Shown here piece by piece: positions 16,252 to 23,786 of a stretch of DNA of 64,000 nt; the first letter of the stretch is position 1, and every line of letters starts with the position of its first letter. Under the pieces are notes generated by a model. It did no database searches. It saw nothing but the letters and a program-made list of their open reading frames with translations, and was not told the DNA's origin. A program made the position numbers and the translations under genes. Source of the stretch: Prauserella flavalba (GTDB lineage: Bacteria; Actinomycetota; Actinomycetes; Mycobacteriales; Pseudonocardiaceae); NCBI RefSeq assembly GCF_003202235.1, contig NZ_MASU01000013.1, positions 186,001 through 250,000 on the forward strand. The letters run 5' to 3'.

Positions 16252-17097
16252 CTAGTCCGTCCAGGTGTTGCCGGTGATGCGCTCGTAGGCCTCGGTGTAG
16301 CGCGCGCGGGTGGCCTCGACGATCTCGGGCGGCACCTCGGGCCCCGGTGGCGTGCGGTCCCAGCCGGAGCTGGTGGCCCAGTCGCGCACGAACTGCTTGT
16401 CGAACGCGTGCTGCGGCCTGCCCGGCTCCCACTCGTCCGCCGGCCAGAACCGGGACGAGTCGGACGTGAGCACCTCGTCGGCCAGGGTCAGCATGCCGTC
16501 GGCGTCCCGGCCGAACTCCAGCTTCGTGTCGGCCACCAGGATGCCCCGCGTCTCGGCGTGCTCGGCGCCCCTGCGGTAGATCTCCAGCGTCAGCTCACGC
16601 AGCCGCTCGGCGGTCTCCCTGCCCTCCTGGTTCACCACGTCGTCGAAGGTGATGAACTCGTCGTGGCCGACGTCGGCCTTCGTGGTGGGCGTGAAGATCG
16701 GTTCCGGGAGCTTGCTGCCCTCCTCGAGGCCCGGCGGCAGCTCGACACCGGAGACCGTGCCGTACTTCTGGTACTCCTTGAGCCCCAGCCCGGCGAGGTA
16801 GCCGCGCGCGATGCACTCGACCTTCACCATCTGCAGCGGCTTGCACCGGATGGCCCTGCGGGCGAACTCGGGCGGCACGTCGGTGCCCGAGAGCACGTGG
16901 TTGGGCACGACGTCGCCGAAGCGCTCGAACCACCACAGCGACAGCTGGGTGAGCAGCGCGCCCTTGCCGGGGATCGGCGTGGGAAGCGTCACGTCGTACA
17001 CCGAGACCCGGTCGGAGGCGACCAGGAGGATGTCCCCGCCGTCCTCGTAGAGATCCCTGACCTTGCCCGCATGGATGTGCTTCACGCGGCTCAGCAT
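16252..17097 (-). CDS. purC: Phosphoribosylaminoimidazole-succinocarboxamide synthase (SAICAR synthase)
   Basis: A 281-residue enzyme of de novo purine synthesis, joining CAIR and aspartate with ATP. Family motifs are HIHAGKVRDLYEDGGDILLV, SDRVSVYDVTLPTPIPGKG, CIARGYLAGLGLKEY, FTPTTKADVGHDEFITFDD and DTKLEFGRDADG. ATG 17097 gives the usual N-terminus; an in-frame extension to 17133 is possible but unlike family members. It stands alone between DUF3040 and the ThDP enzyme. Confidence 0.95.
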   Translation of the reverse strand: MLSRVKHIHAGKVRDLYEDGGDILLVASDRVSVYDVTLPTPIPGKGALLTQLSLWWFERFGDVVPNHVLSGTDVPPEFARRAIRCKPLQMVKVECIARGYLAGLGLKEYQKYGTVSGVELPPGLEEGSKLPEPIFTPTTKADVGHDEFITFDDVVNQEGRETAERLRELTLEIYRRGAEHAETRGILVADTKLEFGRDADGMLTLADEVLTSDSSRFWPADEWEPGRPQHAFDKQFVRDWATSSGWDRTPPGPEVPPEIVEATRARYTEAYERITGNTWTD

Positions 17098-17165
17098 ACG
17101 TACGGGTTGGACCGGCCCTGTTCGGGTAGCCACTGGCGGACGGTGACGCGGAGCGAGGAGGCGAC

Positions 17166-18956
17166 ATGCCCGAGACGGTCGGTGACCAGGTGGTGCGGCG
17201 CTTGCGGGAGTGGGGTGTCGAGCATGTGTTCGGCTACCCGGGCGACGGCATCAACGGGATCGTCACCGCCTTCGGCAAGGCGGACAACCAGCCCCGGTTC
17301 GTGCAGTCGAGGCACGAGGAGATGTCGGCGTTCCAGGCCGTCGGCTACGCCAAGTTCAGCGGCGAGGTCGGCGTGTGCCTCGCGACCTCGGGGCCGGGCG
17401 CGATCCACCTGCTCAACGGGCTCTACGACGCCAAGTGCGACCACGTGCCCGTGGTCGCGCTCGTCGGGCAGACGGCGCGCACCGCGATGGGCGGCAGCTA
17501 CCAGCAGGAGGTGGACCTGCAGGCGCTGTACAAGGACGTCGCCGCGGCCTACCTCGTGGAGGTCAACGTCGCCGAGCAGCTGCCGAACGCGCTCGACCGG
17601 GCCTTCCGCACCGCGCGGGCGCGGCAGGCACCCACCGCCGTGATCATCCCGGCCGACCTGCAGGAGCAGGACTACAGCCCGCCGCAGCACGCGTTCAAGC
17701 AGGTGCCCTCCAGCCCGCCCAGTTCGCCGCACGCGGTGCTCGTGCCGCCCGAGGACGAGCTGGCGAGCGCCGCCGAGGTACTCAACGCGGGGGAGAAGGT
17801 GGCGATCCTCGTCGGCCAGGGCGCGCGCAACGCCGCCGACGAGGTCAAGCACGTCGCGGAGCTGACCGGTGCGGGCGTGGCGAAGGCGTTGCTGGGCAAG
17901 GACGTCCTGCCCGACGACCTCCCGTACGTCACCGGCTCGATCGGCCTGCTCGGCACGCGGCCGACGTACGAGCTGATGCAGGAGTGCGACACGCTGCTGA
18001 TCGTCGGTTCGAACATGCCGTACAGCCAGTTCCTGCCCGAGTTCGGCCAGGCGAGGGCGGTGCAGATCGACGTCGACGCCAGCGTGATCGGCATGCGCTA
18101 CCCGACCGAGGCGAACCTCCTCGGCGAGGCGAAGGGCACGCTGCGCGCGCTGATTCCGTTGCTGCGGGCCAAGGAGGACCGGTCGTGGCGGCGGGACATC
18201 GAGCGGAACGTGGCCGCGTGGTGGGACACGATGGAGCAGCAGGCGATGCTCGAGGCCAAGCCCGTGAACCCGCAGCGCGTCGTGCACGAGCTGTCGGCGC
18301 GGATCCCGGAGGACGCGATCGTGACGGCCGACTCCGGCTCTTCGACCAACTGGTATGCCCGCAACCTGCGCATCCGCGGCCGCATGCGCGCCTCGCTCTC
18401 CGGAACGCTCGCCACGATGGGGCCCGGTGTGCCGTACGCGATCGGCGCGAAGTTCGCCTGCCCGGAGCGTCCCGTGGTCGCGCTCGTCGGTGACGGCGCG
18501 ATGCAGATGAACGGCATGGCGGAGCTCATCACCATCGCCAGGTACCGGAACCTGTGGGCGGACCCGAGGCTCGTGGTGTGCGTGTTCCACAACGACGACC
18601 TCAACCAGGTCACGTGGGAGCTGCGGGCGATGGGCGGCGCGCCGAAGTTCGAGGAGTCCCAGTCGCTGCCCGACGTGTCGTACGCGGGTTTCGCCCGCAG
18701 CCTCGGTTTCGAGGGCATCGCGGTGGACGATCCGGGCGAGCTGGGCCCTGCCTGGGACCGGGCGCTCGCGGCGGACGGCCCGGTGGTGCTGGATGTACGT
18801 TGCGACCCCGAGGTGCCGCCGATCCCGCCGCACGCGACGTTCGAGCAGATGAAGTCGACGGCGGAGGCGCTGCTGAAGGGCGACCCCAACGCCTGGCACG
18901 TACTGGTGCAGGGAGCCAAGACGAAGATGCAGGAGTTCGTCCCGGGCAAGCGCTGA
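17166..18956 (+). CDS. Thiamine-diphosphate enzyme, pyruvate oxidase/acetolactate synthase-like
   Basis: A 596-residue ThDP enzyme with the three-domain POX architecture. The N-terminal Pyr domain has the activating glutamate in RHEEMSAFQAVGYAKF, the central domain ~195-330 follows, and the C-terminal PP domain has the ThDP-Mg motif GDGAMQMNGMAELITI ending at the asparagines of HNDDLNQ. The N-terminus (VFGYPGDGINGIVTAF) closely follows the 'thiamine pyrophosphate-requiring protein' group near PoxB. Pyruvate oxidation to acetate or acetyl-phosphate with a quinone acceptor is possible, but the membrane-binding C-terminus of PoxB is not obvious. The substrate is therefore uncertain. Confidence 0.8.
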   Translation: MPETVGDQVVRRLREWGVEHVFGYPGDGINGIVTAFGKADNQPRFVQSRHEEMSAFQAVGYAKFSGEVGVCLATSGPGAIHLLNGLYDAKCDHVPVVALVGQTARTAMGGSYQQEVDLQALYKDVAAAYLVEVNVAEQLPNALDRAFRTARARQAPTAVIIPADLQEQDYSPPQHAFKQVPSSPPSSPHAVLVPPEDELASAAEVLNAGEKVAILVGQGARNAADEVKHVAELTGAGVAKALLGKDVLPDDLPYVTGSIGLLGTRPTYELMQECDTLLIVGSNMPYSQFLPEFGQARAVQIDVDASVIGMRYPTEANLLGEAKGTLRALIPLLRAKEDRSWRRDIERNVAAWWDTMEQQAMLEAKPVNPQRVVHELSARIPEDAIVTADSGSSTNWYARNLRIRGRMRASLSGTLATMGPGVPYAIGAKFACPERPVVALVGDGAMQMNGMAELITIARYRNLWADPRLVVCVFHNDDLNQVTWELRAMGGAPKFEESQSLPDVSYAGFARSLGFEGIAVDDPGELGPAWDRALAADGPVVLDVRCDPEVPPIPPHATFEQMKSTAEALLKGDPNAWHVLVQGAKTKMQEFVPGKR

Positions 18957-19149
18957 CCGACGCACGGTGCCGCGCTGTAGCGCGCTACCAGTTTCCCTTG
19001 TCCAGCAAGCGAAAAGTGACGCCTTGGGGCAGAATGTCGCCGCCAGCCCGGCCACCATCGAGCGGCCGTTCGCAGTAGAATCTGGTGCCCTGTGCGGCGG
19101 AAGATCACGAGGTTCGGACCGTGCCTTGCCCCGAGGAGGCGTACTGAGA

Positions 19150-19959
19150 GTGGTTACTCCTGTCGAAACCACAGGCCAGAACGGGTCGGTGCGGCCGAAC
19201 ATCGCGCGCATCAGGGATTTCTGGCTGGAGGGCTCGCACAACACCCCGGACGACCGCAAGCTCGCGCAGGCCATCGAACTGTGCGCGCCGCACATCCCGT
19301 ACCTCGTGCGTGCCCAGCGTTCGCTGATCCGCCGTCTCGTCGCCTACCTGGTGGAGCAGGGCATCACGCAGTTCCTCGACCTCGGCTCCGGTCTGCCAAC
19401 GAACGGTCATGTGCACCACGTGGCGCAGGCCCTGAACTCTGCCACTCGGGTGTTGTACGTCGACGCAGACCCCACCCTGGCGGACGACAGCCGAATGTTG
19501 ATCGACGGCAACGACAACGCGGCCTTCCTCGTCGCCGATGTGCGCGAGCCGCGGCAGATCTTCGATGCACCGGAGTTCACCCGACTCATCGACCTCCGTG
19601 AGCCGGTCGCCGTCCTCATGATCGAACTGCTTCTCCACCTGCCCGATGAGGACGACCCGGCCGGCGTCGTCGCCCACTACGCCGACGTCATGGCTCCCGG
19701 AAGCCACCTCGCGCTGTCTCACTTCTGCGAGGACGAGCAGTTGCTGGAAGGCTTCCAGATGTTCGATCGCATGATGCTCGGCGACCGGCCGGTGGTGAAC
19801 CTTCGTTCGCCCCAGGCGCTCACCGGCTTCTTCGGCGACCTCGAACTCGTCGACCCGGGGGTCGTGCCGGTGCCGATGTGGCGTCCGGAATCCGAGGAGG
19901 ACGCGGACCGCAATCCCGAGCAGGTCCAGATGTACGTTGGCGTCGCCCGCAAGCGCTGA
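19150..19959 (+). CDS. S-adenosyl methyltransferase, Methyltransf_19 (DUF574) family, paralog 2
   Basis: A 269-residue protein. Motifs are PNIARIRDFWLEGSHNTPDD, the SAM site QFLDLGSGLPTNGHVHHVAQ, VLYVDADPTLADDSRMLI and a C-terminal VPMWRPE. GTG 19150 follows GAGGAGG (19133-19139) by 10 bases, which decides the start. The 192-base leader (18957-19149) holds a 12-bp palindrome GTAGCGCGCTAC (18977-18988) and nothing else recognised. It faces the diterpenoid cassette, with a 4-base gap to the UbiA gene stop. Its substrate is unknown, and a tie to the terpenoid pathway is only positional. Confidence 0.86.
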   Translation: MVTPVETTGQNGSVRPNIARIRDFWLEGSHNTPDDRKLAQAIELCAPHIPYLVRAQRSLIRRLVAYLVEQGITQFLDLGSGLPTNGHVHHVAQALNSATRVLYVDADPTLADDSRMLIDGNDNAAFLVADVREPRQIFDAPEFTRLIDLREPVAVLMIELLLHLPDEDDPAGVVAHYADVMAPGSHLALSHFCEDEQLLEGFQMFDRMMLGDRPVVNLRSPQALTGFFGDLELVDPGVVPVPMWRPESEEDADRNPEQVQMYVGVARKR

Positions 19960-19963
19960 CCGG

Positions 19964-20869
19964 TCACGCCAGTAGCGGGAGAGCCGCGACCACCAGATCG
20001 CCGACCATGACCAGCGGCATCGAGCGCTTGCGCATCCGTACCGAACTCGCTGTAAGACCGCGGTGAACGCGGCGTAGCAGTCCTAATGCGGCCACGAGAA
20101 AGACGACGTGTGCCGCGGCGGCGAGCATGCTCGCCGCCGCACCGTAGCCGAGGAACATTCCCCAGGCCAGGAGGATCGCCCCCGCGGCCATGATCGCGCA
20201 GGCGAACGCGAGCGCGCGGACGGCCCCGTACCGCACGCCCGGAGTCGCCATGCCGGTTGCCGCATCCGCGCCGATGTCGGGGACCGACCACCAGGTCATC
20301 CGTCCGATCGCGAGCACGGTGAGCCCTGCGAAGACCAGAGCCACCGGGGCGCTCATCTCCGCGCCCACGGCGCCGTAGGACAGTACGCAGGGCAGGCCGA
20401 CGACGGCAGTACAGAAGGCAATCACCCCGAGAAAACCGCGGCGCTTCCAGCGAAGCGGTTCCACGTTGTAGGCGACCTGCAATCCGATCATCGCGACCGC
20501 CATCGCGGTGGGGATACATCGGCCGGTCCACACCGACACCACGGCGCAGAGCGCGAGCGCCACGGCGAACTCGAAGCTCACCCACCGGGTTCCCCGTACC
20601 TTGCCGAGCCGGCGTGCGGCGTGCGCCAGACTGCCTCGCTCGGGATGTCGTTCGTCGGTGCTGATGTCGGCTGTCGAGTTCAGTGCGAGGCCACCGGCGA
20701 TGAGCAGGAAGTTCGCGGCGATCGCGAGCAGTACCGGCGCCTGGAACAGCTGGCTCGCCGCGGTCACCGCGAAGCAGGCGCCCCAGCTCGACTGGCAGAC
20801 ATCATTGACCCAGAACGGAAACTCCAGCCGGTGTACGGCCACGACGTCCCGCGCGGTCAGTTCCGACAT
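19964..20869 (-). CDS. UbiA-superfamily membrane prenyltransferase or terpene cyclase
   Basis: A 301-residue multi-span protein with both UbiA aspartate motifs: N64-x3-D68-x3-D72 (LALNSTADISTD) and D198-x3-D202 (VPDIGADAATG), plus YNVEPLRWKRRG (134-145), the pyrophosphate-binding region. The family transfers prenyl groups to aromatic acceptors, but some members act as terpene cyclases on prenyl diphosphates (Fma-TC of fumagillin, EriG). Its start overlaps the P450 stop by 13 bases, in a cassette with a class II diterpene cyclase. A role as the partner that removes diphosphate from the bicyclic intermediate is therefore attractive, but inferred. Confidence 0.82.
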   Translation of the reverse strand: MSELTARDVVAVHRLEFPFWVNDVCQSSWGACFAVTAASQLFQAPVLLAIAANFLLIAGGLALNSTADISTDERHPERGSLAHAARRLGKVRGTRWVSFEFAVALALCAVVSVWTGRCIPTAMAVAMIGLQVAYNVEPLRWKRRGFLGVIAFCTAVVGLPCVLSYGAVGAEMSAPVALVFAGLTVLAIGRMTWWSVPDIGADAATGMATPGVRYGAVRALAFACAIMAAGAILLAWGMFLGYGAAASMLAAAAHVVFLVAALGLLRRVHRGLTASSVRMRKRSMPLVMVGDLVVAALPLLA

Positions 20870-22101
20870 GCGGTCACCTTCATGCGCAGCTTCGTCGCTG
20901 GCGCCATAGCGTGTCCGCGGAGCTGGAGGACCGCGGCCTCCGGGTTGACACAGTGCCACTCGCGCCTGCGAAGCAGCGCCGCGGTGATCATCCTGGTCTC
21001 GAGCTGCCCGAGCTGGTTGCCGAGACAGTGCCTGCTGCCCCCACCGAACGGAAGGTAGTGCTGTGGCGGGACACGTCTGCTGAGGAACCGGCCCGGGTCG
21101 AAGCGCAGCGGATCGGGGAAGTAGTCCGGTCGTCGGTGAGCCAGGTAGATGCTCGTGGTGACGACGCTTCCCGGTGGGAGCGACCGCCCGAGTATCTCGC
21201 CACCTTCGGGTAGCTTCCGGTTCTCGGCCACCGTCACGGGAGGAGCCAGTCGCAACGCTTCTTGAATCACCGCCTGCAGCAGCGGAACCTGGGCCGGCTC
21301 GGGTGCGTCGTCGGAAACCGCGGCCAGTTCGGTGCGGAGATCGTGGCGCAGGTTCTCGTCGCGATCGATCCAGTAGAGCGTCCAGGCGGTCGCCGCCGCG
21401 GTGGTCTCGTGCCCGGCGAAGAGAAGCGAGACGATCTGGTCCCGCAGCTCGTGATCGTCGACCTGACCGAGGAGCCCTTCCTGTGAGAGCAGCAAGGCCG
21501 CAAGCGTTCGCGGCTCCGTTTCAGCGTTGGCCTTCGCCTTGTCGACGAGCTGCCGGTCCAGTTCGGCGCTCGACCGCGGTAGTCCACCGAGAAGAAAGCG
21601 GTAGGCGAGGGTACGTCCGCGCGCTCCGAGCGCGCGCTCGATCCAGTCGGCGAACTGCTTCAGCAGGCCCTCGGCTCCGTCGCCGAGGACGAGCCTTCCC
21701 ATGACACGCAGTGCGACCTGCCGGGTCCACTCCGGAATGGATACCACCTGGCCGGGTCTCAAAGCGTCGACGGCCTCGTGCACGGTGTGTGCGATCAGGT
21801 CTCGATAGGAGTGAAGGCGGCGTCCGCGCAACGGCGGGCCGAGCAGGCGCCGGTAGGAGGAGTGCCGGGGTCCGTCGACCCACAGCAGGGAGTCCTTTCC
21901 GAACAACGGCATGAGACTACGGCTGCCGGGGTGCTCGAGCCCGGGGTCCGAGTGGAAGATCCAGTCGATCGCCTCGGGGTGCCACACCAGGAGCTTCGGG
22001 CGCGGTTCGCCGGCCAGTTCGAGGAAGCCTTCCTCGCGGTGTGCCTGGGAGTCGAGAAAGGACAGCGTGCGCAGTGCCATGCGCAGCTCGGTACGGTTCA
22101 T
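20857..22101 (-). CDS. Cytochrome P450
   Basis: A 414-residue bacterial P450. The I-helix oxygen-binding motif is LLFAGHETTAAA, the K-helix ExxR is in QEALRLAPP, and the heme loop FGGGSRHCLGNQLGQLE contains the cysteine ligand. Start ATG 22101 overlaps the cyclase stop (TGATG-type coupling), and its end overlaps the UbiA start. It probably oxidises the diterpene skeleton made by its neighbours; redox partners are not encoded nearby. The N-terminus lacks a membrane anchor, as usual for bacterial P450s. Confidence 0.92.
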   Translation of the reverse strand: MNRTELRMALRTLSFLDSQAHREEGFLELAGEPRPKLLVWHPEAIDWIFHSDPGLEHPGSRSLMPLFGKDSLLWVDGPRHSSYRRLLGPPLRGRRLHSYRDLIAHTVHEAVDALRPGQVVSIPEWTRQVALRVMGRLVLGDGAEGLLKQFADWIERALGARGRTLAYRFLLGGLPRSSAELDRQLVDKAKANAETEPRTLAALLLSQEGLLGQVDDHELRDQIVSLLFAGHETTAAATAWTLYWIDRDENLRHDLRTELAAVSDDAPEPAQVPLLQAVIQEALRLAPPVTVAENRKLPEGGEILGRSLPPGSVVTTSIYLAHRRPDYFPDPLRFDPGRFLSRRVPPQHYLPFGGGSRHCLGNQLGQLETRMITAALLRRREWHCVNPEAAVLQLRGHAMAPATKLRMKVTACRN

Positions 22102-23660
22102 CACACGCCGACTCGGTCCTCGGCGAGCTGCGCCGCGACGGCCGGGACGGTGTGTGCCAGGTGCAGCGCCGCGATGATCTCCACCTCCACGATCCGCAGC
22201 GGCGTGTAGAGGTCCTTGTCGTGCCACAGTGGGAGATGGGCGGTGTCGCCGTCGGTGGTGAGCAGGTGCGCCGCGCCCCTCGCCGCGGCGCGGGCCGTGG
22301 CCTCGGTGGTGGGAACTCCTTGGTGCAGCAGGGTTTTCACCGCGTAGGCGGTCTCCTCACGAGTACCCCTCCAGCGGCCCCACGAGCCGTCCTTTCGCTG
22401 CGTCGCCAGCAGCCAGTCGACGGCGCGGCGCACGGCCTTGCTCCCGTCCGCACCCCCGTACTCGGCGAGCGCCGTCGCGCAGCACGCCGTGGCGTAGAAC
22501 GGCGACGCGTGCCATTTGTCGTGCCAGCTGCCGTCGGTGTTCTGCTGCTCGCTCAGCCAGCGCGTGAGCGTCCTCGCCGCCGCGACGTAGCGTTCGCGGC
22601 CGGGCAGGTCCGGGGTGAGCGAGGCACCGATCGCCTGCAGCGCATGGGCGTTCGCGCTCGTCGACGGCGTGCGCTCCTCGGGGAAGCACCGGAAGTGGTC
22701 GTCGGCTTCGTAGTGCCACAGGCATTCCGGCGACCGGGGGCTGCCCAGCAGGGCCAGCGCGTAGAGCGCGGTGGCGGTGTCGTCGACGTCGGGAGGGAGC
22801 CCGGCACCGCCGGCCGCTCCCTCGGGCGAGAAGGCGGCGTGCAGGTCGTCCACGAGTTCACGGGGAACCCGGACGTCGAGGCCCGCGGAGACGAGTGTGG
22901 ACAGCACCCAGGAGCGTTCGAACAGGGCGAGCGGCGCGGCCACGGGAACACCGCCGCCCGCGTCCTGCACCGCGCGCAGGTACCGCACGCCCGGATGGGC
23001 ACCGGCGCCCGCGGCCTCGTCGCCGAGCCAGGTCGCGGTGGCCGAGGGGGAGCAGCCCACGATGGCGCCCCTCACGAGTTCCACCGAGTCTGCCCCGCGC
23101 GCGACCGGTCCGATGATCTCCAGCGAGTGCAGCAGCTTCTCCGGCAGCGCGTGTCCCTGTGCGACAGCGGCGCGTAGCTGTTCCAGCAGCTGGGGACGGG
23201 TGCCCTCCGGCAGCGGCAGCGGTGCGTCACCCCGCCGCGTGAGGTGAGCGTTCACCTCGGCCACGAGGCCGGGCACCATCAGCTCGACCGCGACCGTGTC
23301 GGGCAGAACGGTGTTGGGGCGCAACCGATCGGCGAGCGCGCGCACCCCGCGGTCGGCGGCCCGCGCGACCTCGGGGTGCGCGCCGGGCCTGTGCGCCTCC
23401 GTCAGCAACGCGTGGGTCGCGCTCAGCGTGGGCACGATGTCGTAGTCACCCGGCCCGCCCCAGCGGCCGTCGCCGTGCTGTTCCCGCAGCAGGAACCGGA
23501 CCCGTTCCGGGTGCCCGGGAAGGGAAGGGGTGAGCGCCACGAGTCTGCCTGTCTCGTAGACCGACGGTGAGAACCGGCCCCACGGGTCGGCGGCCATGTC
23601 GGCCACCAGCGCTGTCACCGTCTCGTTCGCGTTCGCCAGCCAGGAACCGCGTGAGCTCAT
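22101..23660 (-). CDS. Class II diterpene cyclase (copalyl/halimadienyl-diphosphate-synthase-like)
   Basis: A 519-residue alpha-barrel terpene cyclase. The protonating class II motif DVDD occurs at residues 291-294 (PPDVDDTATALYALALLG), and there is no class I DDxxD metal motif. QW-like repeats are visible (REQHGDGRWGG, QQNTDGSWHD, QRKDGSWGRW). The closest known arrangement is that of bacterial ent-CPP synthases and Rv3377c of Mycobacterium tuberculosis, which cyclise geranylgeranyl diphosphate while keeping the diphosphate. ATG 23660 has GAGGAG just upstream. It is the first gene of the cyclase-P450-UbiA unit. No GGPP synthase lies in the window. The stereochemistry and product are unknown. 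Confidence 0.85.
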   Translation of the reverse strand: MSSRGSWLANANETVTALVADMAADPWGRFSPSVYETGRLVALTPSLPGHPERVRFLLREQHGDGRWGGPGDYDIVPTLSATHALLTEAHRPGAHPEVARAADRGVRALADRLRPNTVLPDTVAVELMVPGLVAEVNAHLTRRGDAPLPLPEGTRPQLLEQLRAAVAQGHALPEKLLHSLEIIGPVARGADSVELVRGAIVGCSPSATATWLGDEAAGAGAHPGVRYLRAVQDAGGGVPVAAPLALFERSWVLSTLVSAGLDVRVPRELVDDLHAAFSPEGAAGGAGLPPDVDDTATALYALALLGSPRSPECLWHYEADDHFRCFPEERTPSTSANAHALQAIGASLTPDLPGRERYVAAARTLTRWLSEQQNTDGSWHDKWHASPFYATACCATALAEYGGADGSKAVRRAVDWLLATQRKDGSWGRWRGTREETAYAVKTLLHQGVPTTEATARAAARGAAHLLTTDGDTAHLPLWHDKDLYTPLRIVEVEIIAALHLAHTVPAVAAQLAEDRVGV

Positions 23661-23721
23661 GGGCACTCCTCGACGGTCAGCGCGGTTGAGTTGTCGGGCC
23701 ACTCGGTAACCGGTTGAAAAC

Positions 23722-23738
23722 TCAAAGTAGCACTTTGA
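23722..23738. promoter_or_regulatory. Palindromic operator candidate upstream of the diterpene cassette
   Basis: TCAAAGT (23722-23728), a 3-base spacer, then ACTTTGA (23732-23738) form a perfect 7-bp inverted repeat in an AT-richer stretch 62 bases before the cyclase start. An AACCGGTT palindrome lies next to it (23708-23715). This looks like a repressor site or promoter region for the leftward cassette; no cognate regulator is adjacent. Confidence 0.4.
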
Positions 23739-23786
23739 AACGAGGTGTCACACCGCTGTGCTCCGAACGGAGCAGTGTGGTGCTGG

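Noticed and set aside
17099-19295. Long minus-strand frame of about 730 codons opposite the ThDP enzyme
   Set aside because: It is the antisense shadow of a clearly recognisable ThDP enzyme with intact motifs; its own translation is Arg/His/Leu-rich with no family.
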